A stretch of 33,142 bases of DNA from Candidatus Sumerlaeota bacterium (GTDB taxonomy: Bacteria > Sumerlaeota > Sumerlaeia > SLMS01 > JAHLLQ01). The position numbers and the translations under genes are program-made. Positions within the stretch are counted from its first letter, which is position 1. Each line of letters begins with the position of its first letter. The stretch lies in contig JASGMJ010000037.1 of NCBI GenBank assembly GCA_030156535.1, positions 1 to 33,142 of the forward strand, written 5' to 3'. This document shows positions 1-8,500 of this stretch, piece by piece. Below the pieces are notes generated by a model. The model was not told the origin of the DNA. It saw nothing but the letters and a program-made list of their open reading frames with translations, and ran no database searches.

Positions 1-132
1 TTCGGCATCGAGGGGCAGGGGCTGGCGCGGCGTCGAACCGCCGGAACCGCCACCCGTGCCGCGGCGCTTGCGGCGGCGCTTGGTGCCTTGGGTATTGCCC
101 TGCCCATGAGAACCGGAGCGCTTTGACTGCAT
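1..132 (-). CDS. Probable transcription termination factor Rho, N-terminal fragment (3' end beyond window)
   Basis: Reading leftward from the ATG at 132, 44 codons stay open to the window edge. They encode a start rich in Lys, Arg, Gly and Ser, including KRRRKRR at about residues 19-25 and then GTGGGSGGS. No folded domain is visible. An AAGGA-type ribosome binding site precedes the ATG on the minus strand. The gene lies 79 bases downstream of coaE on the same strand. The order polA-coaE-rho is known from chlamydiae, and many Rho proteins carry a basic, disordered, RNA-binding N-terminal extension, so Rho is the best guess. The Rho identity rests on gene order and composition alone. Another basic RNA-binding protein would look the same in this fragment. 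Confidence 0.5.
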   Translation of the reverse strand, partial: MQSKRSGSHGQGNTQGTKRRRKRRGTGGGSGGSTPRQPLPLDAE

Positions 133-211
133 GGAGCCTTGTCCTTTCGGATGAATGAAATCAATCGGATGAGGATTATTCTGAACTGGAGGAAGCCAAT
201 GAGGGACGGAG

Positions 212-796
212 TCAGGAGAGAAGGCGGCGGTGGAGTTCCGCGACGGCCGCACGGGTTTGCTCGCGGGTGCCCGAGTTGTCGATGTGGCAGGTGGCGCGGC
301 GGAGCTTCTCCTCCTGGGGCAACTGGGCTGCCAGACGTGCGTCAATTTGCTCGTCGGTCATTCCGCGGCTTTCTTTGAGCCGCGCTCGGCGTTGCTCTTC
401 ATCAATTGTCACCACGAGCACCTCGTCGCACATATCCTGCGAACCGGTTTCAAAGAGGAGAGGAATTTCCAGAACAACGATCGGGGCGCCGAGATGCTGC
501 TCGATGAGTTCAATTTCCCGTTCGCGAACGCGCGGGTGGATGATGCTTTCCAGAAGGCGCCGCGCACCGGGATCGGCAAAGACCTTTTGCGCAAGCTCGA
601 CGCGGTTCAGGTTTCCATCCGGCAAGAGCACGCCGGGACCAAAGTGACGTAGGATTTCGCTGTGAGCGGGAGTTCCCGGAGCCACCACTTCGCGGGCGAG
701 TTCGTCCGCTCTGATGGCAACCGCACCCAAGTCCTCGAAGCAACGGGTGACGAACGTCTTTCCACTACCGATTGAGCCGGTCAAGCCAAGAATCAT
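212..796 (-). CDS. coaE: Dephospho-CoA kinase
   Basis: This enzyme catalyses the last step of coenzyme A synthesis, ATP-dependent phosphorylation of the 3'-hydroxyl of dephospho-CoA, in the cytoplasm. The protein begins MILGLTGSIGSGKT, which places the Walker A P-loop GSIGSGKT at residues 7-14. It also shows the family's ADELAR segment, an IIHPRV motif, and EIPLLFE in the CoA-binding region. At 194 residues it has normal family length. The frame stays open to an ATG at 856 that would overlap the end of polA and add 20 unconserved residues, so the ATG at 796 is chosen because it puts the P-loop at the usual distance from the N-terminus. It lies 25 bases after polA on the same strand, which suggests co-transcription. 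Confidence 0.93.
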   Translation of the reverse strand: MILGLTGSIGSGKTFVTRCFEDLGAVAIRADELAREVVAPGTPAHSEILRHFGPGVLLPDGNLNRVELAQKVFADPGARRLLESIIHPRVREREIELIEQHLGAPIVVLEIPLLFETGSQDMCDEVLVVTIDEEQRRARLKESRGMTDEQIDARLAAQLPQEEKLRRATCHIDNSGTREQTRAAVAELHRRLLS

Positions 797-821
797 GGGG
801 GCAAAGCACGGGAAAAGGGAA

Positions 822-3506
822 TCAGAGGTCGGCCCAGGTATCGCCCACGGACACATCCACTTGGATGGGAACGTCGAGCGGAAGGGCGGCTTTCATTTCT
901 TCGGGGACGAGCGTGCGGAGCGTTTCGATTTCGTGCTCGGGCACGTCGAAGATGAGTTCATCGTGGACCTGGAGGATCATGCGGGCGGCAAGACCCTCGC
1001 GGCGGATTCTGTCATCGATGCGGATCATCGCGATCTTGATCATGTCGGCCGAGGTGCCCTGGATGGGCGTGTTCACGGCGACGCGCTCGGCGCCCTGGCG
1101 GGCGTTGCCGTTCGTCGAATTGATGTCGGGAATGGGCCGGCGGCGCCCCATCATGGTGCGCACGAAACCCACGCGGCGGCACTCCTCCAGCGTGGCGTCG
1201 ATGAAGCGGCGAACGCCGGCGTAGGCGCGGAAGTATTCGTTGATGAATTCGTCGGCGGTGGCGCGGGAAATCTGGAGGTCGCGTGCAAGACGGAACGAGG
1301 TCATGCCGTAGATGATGCCGAAGTTGATCGCCTTCGAGGCGTTTCGCATCTCCTTGGTCACTTCTTCCAAGGGGACCTTGTAGACCTTGCTGGCCGTGAG
1401 GGCGTGAATGTCGCGCCCGTGCACAAAGGCATCGACGAGTGCGGGATCGGCGGAAAGATGCGCGAGGATGCGAAGCTCGATCTGGGAGTAGTCGGCGGAA
1501 AGCAGGCGCCAGCCTTGCTGGCGGGCGACGAATCCCTGGCGGATTTTGCGCCCTTCCTCGGTGCGGACGGGGATGTTCTGGAGGTTGGGATCGCTGCTGG
1601 AAAGACGCCCGGTGGCCGCGATTGTCTGGTTGAAGGACGTGTGCACGTGCCCCGTGTGCGGATTCACCATGGAAGGAAGCGCGTCGATGTAGGTGCCCCG
1701 CAGCTTTTCGAGCTGGCGGTACTCGAGCAGTTTGGCGGGGAGGGGGTGGTTGGTGTCGCGGGCGAGCGCTTCGAGCACCGTGACGTCCGTGGAAAACCCT
1801 GAGGCGGTTTTCTTCTGGGTGGGGAGCTTGAGTTCGCCGAAGAGAATCTCGGCGAGTTGCTTGGGCGAGTTGATGTTGAAGGGACGTCCCGCAATTTCGT
1901 GAATCTCGCCGCGCAGCGTGGCAAGGCGGGTGCTGATTTCAGCGGAGAGAGCGGCGAACCACTTGCGGTCGAGCTTGATACCTTCGAGTTCCATGCGTCC
2001 GAGCACGGAGACGAGGGGCATCTCGATGTCGTCGAACAGAGGACGGAGTTCGGCGCCATCCAGCAGCGGGGCGAAGTGCCTGGCGAGTTGCCGTGTCACA
2101 TCGGCGTCCTGGCAGGCGTAGTCGCTGAAGCGGTTGGCATCGACGCTGGCCATGCTGACCATGTCGCCGGGGTCCTCGACAACGTCACGGTACTCGGTCA
2201 TCTGGATTCCGAGCACGTCGAGCCCAAGCACCTTGAGGCCGTTGGAACTCCTGTCGGGATTGAGCAGATAGGAAGCGATGAGCGTGTCGAACGCGATGGC
2301 ATCGACGGCAAAGCCGGCACGGCGGAGAATCTTGTAGTCGAAACGCCAGTTGTGCGCGGCCCACTCGATGTCCGGAGACGAGAGGAGTGGATTGAGAGCG
2401 GCGCGGATGGCTTCGAGTTCGAGGCCGTCCTCGCGCCCCTGGCCGCGAACGGGAATGTAGACGGCCTGGTTCTTCTTCCAGGAAAGGGAGATGCCGACAA
2501 GCTCGTCGGCGTACGGGTCGAGGCCCGTCGTTTCCGTGTCGATGGCAACCAGACGCGAGGCGCGAAGGGACTCGGCGACGCCTTCGAGTTCGGTCGCCGT
2601 ACGGATCGTGGAGTAGTCGGTTGTCCGGTCCTCGATGGTCTGGCCACCGAGTTCTTCGAGGAGAACGCGAAATTCAAAGCGCGCAAGGTAGTCGCGAAGA
2701 GCAGGCGAGTCGGTGTACTCCCATGCGAGCTTGTCCCAGTCGAGTTCGAGAGGGACGTCGGAACGAACGGTCGCCAGTTCGCGGGACTTGAGTGCGGTCT
2801 CGGCGTTTTCGTCGAGGCTGGCCCAGAACTTCGGCTTGGTCTTTCCCTTGGCTGCCTCGATCAGAGCCTCGAGGGTGTCGAACTCGGCGAGCAAGTCAAC
2901 GGCGCGCTTCTTCCCAATGCCGGGAACGCCGGGGATATTGTCGGACGAATCGCCCAGCAAACCAAGATACGCGGGAATCTGATCGGGGCGGACTCCCATC
3001 TTGGCGAGCACTCCTGCTTCGTCGAGCACCTCGATTTTGCCAAGGTGCTCGCGCAGGACCTGGACGCCGGGGCGGACAACTTGCAGCAGGTCCTTGTCAA
3101 CGGACACGACAAGTGCCTCGCCCCCCTGCTTCGCGGCCCAGAGGGCCATTGTCGCGAGAACGTCGTCGGCCTCCATGCGGGGCACCTCGAAGACGGGCAC
3201 GCGCATCGCCGCGAGCATCTCCTTGAGGAGATCGATCTGAACGCTGAGCTCGGGGGGCTGGGGGGGACGGTTGGCCTTGTAGGAAGGGAGGAGGTCGCTG
3301 CGGAAGGACTTGCCGGGAGGATCGAAGACAACGGCGAGGTGGCTGGGCTCATACTCGCGACGGATTCGGTGGAACGTCTGCATGAATCCGAAGATGGCGT
3401 TGGTGGGCTCGCCCCGGGCATTGGAGAGGGATTGAATGGCGTGAAAGGCCTTGTAGACCTGGGCATGCCCATCGAGGAGGAAAAGGCGCCGTGCGTTGGA
3501 AGCCAT
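822..3506 (-). CDS. polA: DNA polymerase I (5'-3' exonuclease, 3'-5' exonuclease and polymerase)
   Basis: This 894-residue full-length polymerase I fills gaps and removes RNA primers during replication and repair. The N-terminal 5' nuclease (about 1-290) has the acidic motifs MEADDV (111-116) and GDSSDNIPG (185-193), followed by the helix-hairpin-helix GIGKKRA. The proofreading domain (about 300-490) keeps its catalytic residues: DTETTGLD (D323, E325), HNWRFD (D390) and YACQD (Y463, D467). Editing is therefore predicted to be active, unlike in some Gram-positive and thermophile enzymes. The polymerase domain shows motif A (ADYSQIELR, D672), the O-helix (RNASKAINFGIIYG, from 721) and motif C (QVHDE, 846-850). 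It is the first gene of the leftward polA-coaE pair, with a GGAG element about 14 bases before the ATG. Confidence 0.97.
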   Translation of the reverse strand: MASNARRLFLLDGHAQVYKAFHAIQSLSNARGEPTNAIFGFMQTFHRIRREYEPSHLAVVFDPPGKSFRSDLLPSYKANRPPQPPELSVQIDLLKEMLAAMRVPVFEVPRMEADDVLATMALWAAKQGGEALVVSVDKDLLQVVRPGVQVLREHLGKIEVLDEAGVLAKMGVRPDQIPAYLGLLGDSSDNIPGVPGIGKKRAVDLLAEFDTLEALIEAAKGKTKPKFWASLDENAETALKSRELATVRSDVPLELDWDKLAWEYTDSPALRDYLARFEFRVLLEELGGQTIEDRTTDYSTIRTATELEGVAESLRASRLVAIDTETTGLDPYADELVGISLSWKKNQAVYIPVRGQGREDGLELEAIRAALNPLLSSPDIEWAAHNWRFDYKILRRAGFAVDAIAFDTLIASYLLNPDRSSNGLKVLGLDVLGIQMTEYRDVVEDPGDMVSMASVDANRFSDYACQDADVTRQLARHFAPLLDGAELRPLFDDIEMPLVSVLGRMELEGIKLDRKWFAALSAEISTRLATLRGEIHEIAGRPFNINSPKQLAEILFGELKLPTQKKTASGFSTDVTVLEALARDTNHPLPAKLLEYRQLEKLRGTYIDALPSMVNPHTGHVHTSFNQTIAATGRLSSSDPNLQNIPVRTEEGRKIRQGFVARQQGWRLLSADYSQIELRILAHLSADPALVDAFVHGRDIHALTASKVYKVPLEEVTKEMRNASKAINFGIIYGMTSFRLARDLQISRATADEFINEYFRAYAGVRRFIDATLEECRRVGFVRTMMGRRRPIPDINSTNGNARQGAERVAVNTPIQGTSADMIKIAMIRIDDRIRREGLAARMILQVHDELIFDVPEHEIETLRTLVPEEMKAALPLDVPIQVDVSVGDTWADL

Positions 3507-3553
3507 GATCGTCTCGTGCTCCGTGGGTGTGGAGGAGGAGGAAAACCGGGGCG

Positions 3554-3595
3554 GAAAAGAAACGCCCCGGACCAGTGAACGTCCGGTCCGGGGCG
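3554..3595 (-). terminator. Rho-independent terminator of the secretin gene
   Basis: Positions 3563-3573 and 3585-3595 form a perfect 11-bp GC-rich inverted repeat around an 11-base loop. In the minus-strand transcript the stem is followed by a pyrimidine stretch, GTTTCTTTTCC (3564-3554). It sits just downstream of the secretin stop at 3626 and upstream of the polA start at 3506. It therefore separates the pilus-like module from the polA transcript. Confidence 0.85.
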
Positions 3596-3625
3596 CTGAT
3601 TTCCAGCGGGCTTTTCCCAGCGTGG

Positions 3626-6600
3626 TTAGTCGTTCACCACCGAACCGGTCAGGAAGATGAGGAGCGTGACGCGCTCGGTCGTTTCCTGGCTGCGGTTGAA
3701 GAGGAACTTGCCAACGAAGGGGATGTCGCGAAGAACGGGGACGCCGGAGTCGAGCATTTCGAGGCGTTCGTTCTTCCAGCCGCCCAGAACGATGGTGCCA
3801 CCGTCCTGAATGCGGGCCGAGGTCTGGATGGTCTTCTCAAGGACACCGAAGCCGCCGTTGTTGACGATGGCCTGGCTGCTTGGGACGGTGGCGTTGGTGG
3901 TCGTCAGAGCCGACAGGGCACCCAGGTTCACATCGAAGTCCTGAAGCGTGATGTCGATGCTCTCGAGCAGGATGTTACCAGCTTCGGTGACGACGGGGCT
4001 GACGTCGAAGGTTTCGATGAGGTCGAGGTCGGAGCCGGACTGACCGAGGGTCTGGTTGTTTACCGATGTGCCGGTCGACGTGTTGTTCGTGTTGGTGCCG
4101 CCAGTGTTGTTGTTGCCTGACGTGCTCTGGTTATTGTTGTTATTGTTGTTATTGTTGTTGTCGTTATTGAAGGTGCCAGGAAGGTAGTAGCGGCGGACAA
4201 TCTCGAACGTCGCGTTCTGCTTGTTGCGAACCGTGATCGAGGGAGCGTTGACAACGTTGATGACGCCCTGGGCTTCGAGGGCCCGGATGGTGAGAGAGAT
4301 GGGCGACTGGCCGTTGTTGATGATCCAGCTCGTGACCGTTGCTCCCTTGAGAAGGTTGGCGCTGGCCACGCTCTCGGTGAGGGGCTCGAAGGGTGACTGG
4401 AATTCATCGATGTCCTGGGCGAAGCGCGAGCGGACGATGGAGTCGCTGAGCGAGACGCCTTCGGTCAGGTCGCCAACGGAGAAGTCAGCCTTGAGCTGGC
4501 GGGCCTTGTTCTCGACGACTTCGACGAACTTGGCTTCGAGAGAGACCTGAAGTTCGGGGCGGTCGAGCGTCTCGATCCAGAACTCGACTTCGTTGAGGTC
4601 GGTGACGTTCTCGTAGCTGATCCACAGGGCGTTGGGGTTGTCGATGGCAACGATATCGACGTCAACGATGGGTTCTTCCTCGTCTTCCTGATCGGCCAGC
4701 TCCTGCTCGAGTTGAGCCTGTGTGGCCTGAGTGGTGTTCTGTCCTGCGGGCCCGTTGTAGATGATGCGCAACTTGGCGCGGCCCTCGCCGGGTGTGGAGG
4801 ACGGGTCGATATCCTCGGCGATGACGGTGAACTCGCCACTGGCGAAGTTTTCGAGACGGAACTCTTCGATCGTTCGCTCATCGCTCTCCGTACCGGCGCG
4901 AACGATGAGTTCCACGTCGTCATCGAACTTGTCATCGACGTCGTTCTCGTTGACGGCGGTCACGCGGAAGCTGGCGCCATGGAAGTCCAGAGTGCCTTCG
5001 GTGCGCAGCGTCTTGACGATTTCCTCGCCGGCCGTGCCCCCGCGGTTGTCCTGTCCGCCGCCGCCAATGAAGTCGCTGATCTGGCTGGAAGCGTCGCTGG
5101 CGTTGATCCAATCGAGGATGATGATCTTGGAGCGCCGCTTGGTTTCGAGTTGCGGAAGGCTCTCGATGAACTCCTCGACGGACTTCAGACGATCCGGGTA
5201 ATCCGTGATGGTGAGTTGCAGGGTGGCCTCGTCGTACCACAGGCGGCGGCCTTCGGCGTTGGCCTTGGACTTGCCGACCTGAGCGTAGAGCAGGGTCTCG
5301 ACGGTGTTCTTGACGTCCTCGGCGAACTTGCGGGCGAGGTCAGGGTTGTCCTGAATGTCAAGGATGGGCGTGAGGTTGAACGTGGCGACGGAGAGTTCCT
5401 CGCTGTAAATCTTGGAGAGGAAGCCGCGGTCGTTGAGGAGAAGCTCCGCCTTGCGGATGTTCTCCGGGGTGTCCTTGATGATGAGTTCGCCACCCTCGAT
5501 GATCAGTTTGCGATCGGGGTTGTAGGGGGCTTCGTCATCGGTGCGCAGGATGGCTTCAAGGAGGGCTTTGACGCGGGGGGCCTTGTCTTCCTGAATGCGG
5601 TAGCTGGCGAATTCGAGGCCCGGAGCCTGGTCCTGGAGTTCCTGGAGCAGGTTGGCGAACTTCTCGATGTTCATCGGGGAGTCGGTGAGGACGACGACAT
5701 TCTGGCGCGGGTCGGTGTAGATTTCCTGGCCGTCCATGTCGGGGTCGCCGTCAGTGCCCCAAAGAAGGCGCTGGATCGTCTTGCGTTCGCCCGAGAGGAG
5801 CGATTCGACGGTCGCCAGCTTGTCCGGGGAGAGGCGGAAGACCTTGGTCTGCAGGTTGGGCGTGATGACAACAATGTCCTCGCCCGGCTTGCGTTCCCAC
5901 TTCAGGCCAATCGGGAGGAGAACGGCGTCGAGCACTTCGCGCAGGGGCTTGTCGGTGAAGGCGGCTTCGATGCGTGCTTCCACACCGCCCGCGAGCATGA
6001 AGTCGATGCCGGAGAGGAGCTTGAGGGTGCGGAGGAATTCGGGGAGCGGAGTGGGCTCCAGCGTGTTGATCGGAATGGCGGTTTCCATCTTCGAGACGGC
6101 TGCGGCTTCGCGGCGCTCGAATTCGAGCTCGCGCTGCTGCTCTGCCAGAAGACGGTTGAACTCAGCCTCGGTCTCTTCGAGATAGACGCGGGCGCGATCG
6201 AAGGACGGATCCTGTTCCAGGGCTTCCTTCCACTTGTCGCGAGCGGCTTCGAGGTTGCGGATATTGCGGCGATCGCTTTCGTAGAGGCTCATGCCTTCGT
6301 CGAAAGACTGCTCGGCGGCCTTGCGGCGCATCTCGTTGGCTTTGGCGTCGGCGCGTTCCTGCTGCTTGGCGGCGTCGGCCTTGGGAGCGGGCGTTTTCGC
6401 GGGCGCTGCGGTGGCCTTGGGAGCCGCTGTTGCCTTGGGCGCGGGTGTGGCTGTCGGAGCCGGCTTGGGCGTGGCGGTCGGCGACGGCGTTGCCACGGGT
6501 TTGGGAGTGGGCTTGGGCGTGGCAGCCGGCTTGGGGGTCGGCGTGGGCTTGGGCGCACTGGCGACGGTCTTGGTTTCGGCCTCTTCGGCAGCCTTCGCGG

Positions 6601-7795
6601 CATCGGCCTTGGCGCGTTCGATCTGACTGCGCAGGCGCGGAATGCGGCTGTCCTTGGCGTCGAGTTTCTCGGCCATGGCAAGCTGGGTGGAGGCGGCGTC
6701 GTACTTCTTGTCCTTGAGGTTTTCTTCGACGCTGGCGATCAGCTTGTTGATTTCGCCCTTGTCGTCGCTGGCCATTTCCTCGCGGATGTCGCGAATGGCC
6801 TTTTCCGCCTGCTTGTTGCCGGAATCCTTCTTGAGGATACCCTGATAGGCGGCGATGGCTTCGTCGTATTTCTTTTCTGCCTGGAGGCGCTGGGCGCTGG
6901 CGAGCATCTTGTTGATCTCGGCCTGCTGGGCGTCCTTTTGGCTTTCGGCAATCTTGTCGCGGGTCTTTTCGAGATACTTCTTCGCCTCTTTCTGGCCGGC
7001 ATCCTTCTTCAGGATCTCGGTGTAGGCAGCCATTGCCTGTTCGTAGCGTCCGGCATCGTAGTGGCTGCGGGCGGCAGCGAGTTCTCTCTCGAGGGCCTTT
7101 TCGGCGGCCTCTTCCTTGGCCTCACGCATCTTCTCGCGCGAACGGTCGATGTACTTGAGGGCCTCGCTGTTCTTGGGGTCCTTCTGCAGGATGGCGTTGT
7201 AGGCCGTGATGGCGTCTTCGTACTTGCCTGCCTTGTAGCTTTCCTTGGCGTTCTGGAGGTCCTTTTCGAGGGCCTCCGCAAGCGCCTTGGCATTTTCCTC
7301 GGCGATTTTTTCCTCGGCCTGCGCGCGGTACTTGCGGGCGTCGACGTTCTGGGGGTCGGCAGCGAGTACCTTGTTGTACTCTTCGACTGCGCCCTGGTAG
7401 TCCTTGGCTTTCAGGAGCTTGCGGGCGCGGTCGAGCATCTCGTCGACCTGCCGGGCGCCGCTGGCGTCCTGGAGCTTCATCTGCTGCTGGCGGATTTCGC
7501 CGCGCAGCTTGATGGTCTCGGTGTTCTTCTTGTCGAGCTCATAGGCCTTATCAACGGCAGCGAGAGCGCGCTCGAAGTTTCCGTCCTTCATCTGCTGCCT
7601 GGCACGTGCCAGATGCTCTTCGATCTGGCTCTGGACTTCCGTGCGGGCCTGACCTGTGGAGGTGTCAGACCGCGCGGCATCGGTAGTCGCTTTCGGGGCC
7701 GTGGACGCAGAACATGCGAGCGTCGCGGCGACCAGGGCTGTGGCCGCCCCTCGGCCGAGGTGATGCAGGAACCGTGGAACTGCCTGGCGTCTCAT
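3626..7795 (-). CDS. TPR-repeat lipoprotein with C-terminal secretin domain (PilQ/GspD-like outer membrane channel)
   Basis: Predicted outer membrane pore of a type IV pilus or type II secretion-like machine. From the ATG at 7795 the protein has 1389 residues. It starts with a signal peptide ending in TLAC (Cys28), compatible with lipoprotein processing. Residues about 59-385 hold six TPR-like helical hairpins of the pattern YDEAIAAY...LKKD. A Pro/Ala/Thr/Lys linker (411-475) and a further TPR-like segment (about 497-540) follow. Residues 570-650 resemble an STN/secretin N0 domain. N1-type repeats come next (for example NVVVLTDSPMNIEKFANLL), and the C-terminus is a typical secretin core with GGTIVLGGWKNE, VPVLRDIPFVGKFLF and VTLLIFLTG. 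An ATG at 7891 is rejected because it would put 32 residues before the signal peptide. PilQ proteins are usually 450-900 residues, so the N-terminal half is the unusual part. Confidence 0.88.
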   Translation of the reverse strand: MRRQAVPRFLHHLGRGAATALVAATLACSASTAPKATTDAARSDTSTGQARTEVQSQIEEHLARARQQMKDGNFERALAAVDKAYELDKKNTETIKLRGEIRQQQMKLQDASGARQVDEMLDRARKLLKAKDYQGAVEEYNKVLAADPQNVDARKYRAQAEEKIAEENAKALAEALEKDLQNAKESYKAGKYEDAITAYNAILQKDPKNSEALKYIDRSREKMREAKEEAAEKALERELAAARSHYDAGRYEQAMAAYTEILKKDAGQKEAKKYLEKTRDKIAESQKDAQQAEINKMLASAQRLQAEKKYDEAIAAYQGILKKDSGNKQAEKAIRDIREEMASDDKGEINKLIASVEENLKDKKYDAASTQLAMAEKLDAKDSRIPRLRSQIERAKADAAKAAEEAETKTVASAPKPTPTPKPAATPKPTPKPVATPSPTATPKPAPTATPAPKATAAPKATAAPAKTPAPKADAAKQQERADAKANEMRRKAAEQSFDEGMSLYESDRRNIRNLEAARDKWKEALEQDPSFDRARVYLEETEAEFNRLLAEQQRELEFERREAAAVSKMETAIPINTLEPTPLPEFLRTLKLLSGIDFMLAGGVEARIEAAFTDKPLREVLDAVLLPIGLKWERKPGEDIVVITPNLQTKVFRLSPDKLATVESLLSGERKTIQRLLWGTDGDPDMDGQEIYTDPRQNVVVLTDSPMNIEKFANLLQELQDQAPGLEFASYRIQEDKAPRVKALLEAILRTDDEAPYNPDRKLIIEGGELIIKDTPENIRKAELLLNDRGFLSKIYSEELSVATFNLTPILDIQDNPDLARKFAEDVKNTVETLLYAQVGKSKANAEGRRLWYDEATLQLTITDYPDRLKSVEEFIESLPQLETKRRSKIIILDWINASDASSQISDFIGGGGQDNRGGTAGEEIVKTLRTEGTLDFHGASFRVTAVNENDVDDKFDDDVELIVRAGTESDERTIEEFRLENFASGEFTVIAEDIDPSSTPGEGRAKLRIIYNGPAGQNTTQATQAQLEQELADQEDEEEPIVDVDIVAIDNPNALWISYENVTDLNEVEFWIETLDRPELQVSLEAKFVEVVENKARQLKADFSVGDLTEGVSLSDSIVRSRFAQDIDEFQSPFEPLTESVASANLLKGATVTSWIINNGQSPISLTIRALEAQGVINVVNAPSITVRNKQNATFEIVRRYYLPGTFNNDNNNNNNNNNNQSTSGNNNTGGTNTNNTSTGTSVNNQTLGQSGSDLDLIETFDVSPVVTEAGNILLESIDITLQDFDVNLGALSALTTTNATVPSSQAIVNNGGFGVLEKTIQTSARIQDGGTIVLGGWKNERLEMLDSGVPVLRDIPFVGKFLFNRSQETTERVTLLIFLTGSVVND
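4131..4157. repeat. In-frame 9-bp microsatellite encoding an asparagine run
   Basis: Three perfect copies of the 9-mer TTATTGTTG lie end to end and are followed by a degenerate continuation to about 4169. On the coding minus strand they read as AAC/AAT codons, giving an uninterrupted run of ten asparagines inside a longer Asn/Thr/Ser/Gly-rich loop (about 4068-4172) in the secretin core. The unit is a multiple of three, so copy-number change would lengthen or shorten the loop without a frameshift. Confidence 0.9.
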
Positions 7796-7991
7796 AGTAA
7801 GTCCAACACTCTCTTGGGATGGTGAAACCCGTTCGTCGTGACGCTTGTTGGTGCCGACGGATTGGAGCAGATCGGATGGAAATGGTGTCAAGACGACTGT
7901 CTCCCCTGTTTCGGGTTTCGGCCGGGGCCCCGAAGGCCCACAAGCTGCCTTGTTTCAATCACGCACGGAAAAGAAAACAGATGATACCGCA

Positions 7992-8480
7992 TTAACTTCC
8001 CACCTCCCCGGTGGTGGCCGCGATGATCTGATCCTTCAACTCAAGTGTGCGCCGGTGCGCGGGATTGCGGCGCAGGATGCTGTCGATCAGGGAAAGTGCG
8101 CTATCGTAATTTTGCTGTCCGAAGGCTTCTTCTGCTTTGCGGAAGTCGTTTTCGATCTCGCGAGCCAGTTCAGCCTGCCCTTTGACGGACTGGGCGTCGA
8201 ACATATTAATCGAGACCAGCCGGCGCATCCGGGGATCCTTGCCGATTTCCGGCTGCGTTTCGAAAAAGTTACGCTCAAGGCGGGCGTAATTGCCCTCCTC
8301 GTCGGGGATCCTGACCTCAAAGGGCTGGGCGGCGGGAGTCTCCGCCTCGGGAATCTGATAGTTGTTTTCGCTCATGTAGAGCAGACCGGTCCACAGGACA
8401 AGCAGCACGAAGACGACCACGGCGACGCGGTCGAGGTTCTTCAGTAACTTGTTCCCGTACACGACCAATTGGTCTTTCAT
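7992..8480 (-). CDS. Small single-pass membrane protein with C-terminal TPR-like segment, between pilMN and the secretin
   Basis: The 162-residue protein has a short basic cytoplasmic N-terminus, one transmembrane helix (about 17-36, VAVVVFVLLVLWTGLLYM) and a predicted periplasmic part. The last 60 residues fit a TPR hairpin (FRKAEEAFGQQNYDSALSLIDSILRRNP). I do not recognise the family. Its place between the PilM-PilN fusion (20 bases upstream) and the secretin is where PilO and PilP sit in classical pilMNOPQ operons. Its topology matches PilO or PilP in outline, but the sequence does not look like either. A GGGAG element lies 10 bases before the ATG. The 196 bases between its stop and the secretin start hold no gene that I can see. 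Confidence 0.75.
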   Translation of the reverse strand: MKDQLVVYGNKLLKNLDRVAVVVFVLLVLWTGLLYMSENNYQIPEAETPAAQPFEVRIPDEEGNYARLERNFFETQPEIGKDPRMRRLVSINMFDAQSVKGQAELAREIENDFRKAEEAFGQQNYDSALSLIDSILRRNPAHRRTLELKDQIIAATTGEVGS

Positions 8481-8500
8481 TCCACGGATACTCCCGTGAG

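Noticed and set aside
1857..3578. A 573-residue plus-strand open frame opposite polA
   Set aside because: It shows no conserved motif and overlaps the complete DNA polymerase I on the other strand. It is a GC-rich antisense shadow.
4712..7825. A 1037-residue open frame on the plus strand opposite the secretin gene
   Set aside because: It has no recognisable domains, is Leu/Gly/Val-rich, and mirrors the codon bias of the TPR and secretin gene on the other strand. The minus-strand frame has clear TPR and secretin motifs.
7925..7939. A short GGGCC/GGCCC hairpin between the TPR membrane protein and the secretin gene
   Set aside because: Its five base pairs with no T-tract are too weak to call a terminator or attenuator.
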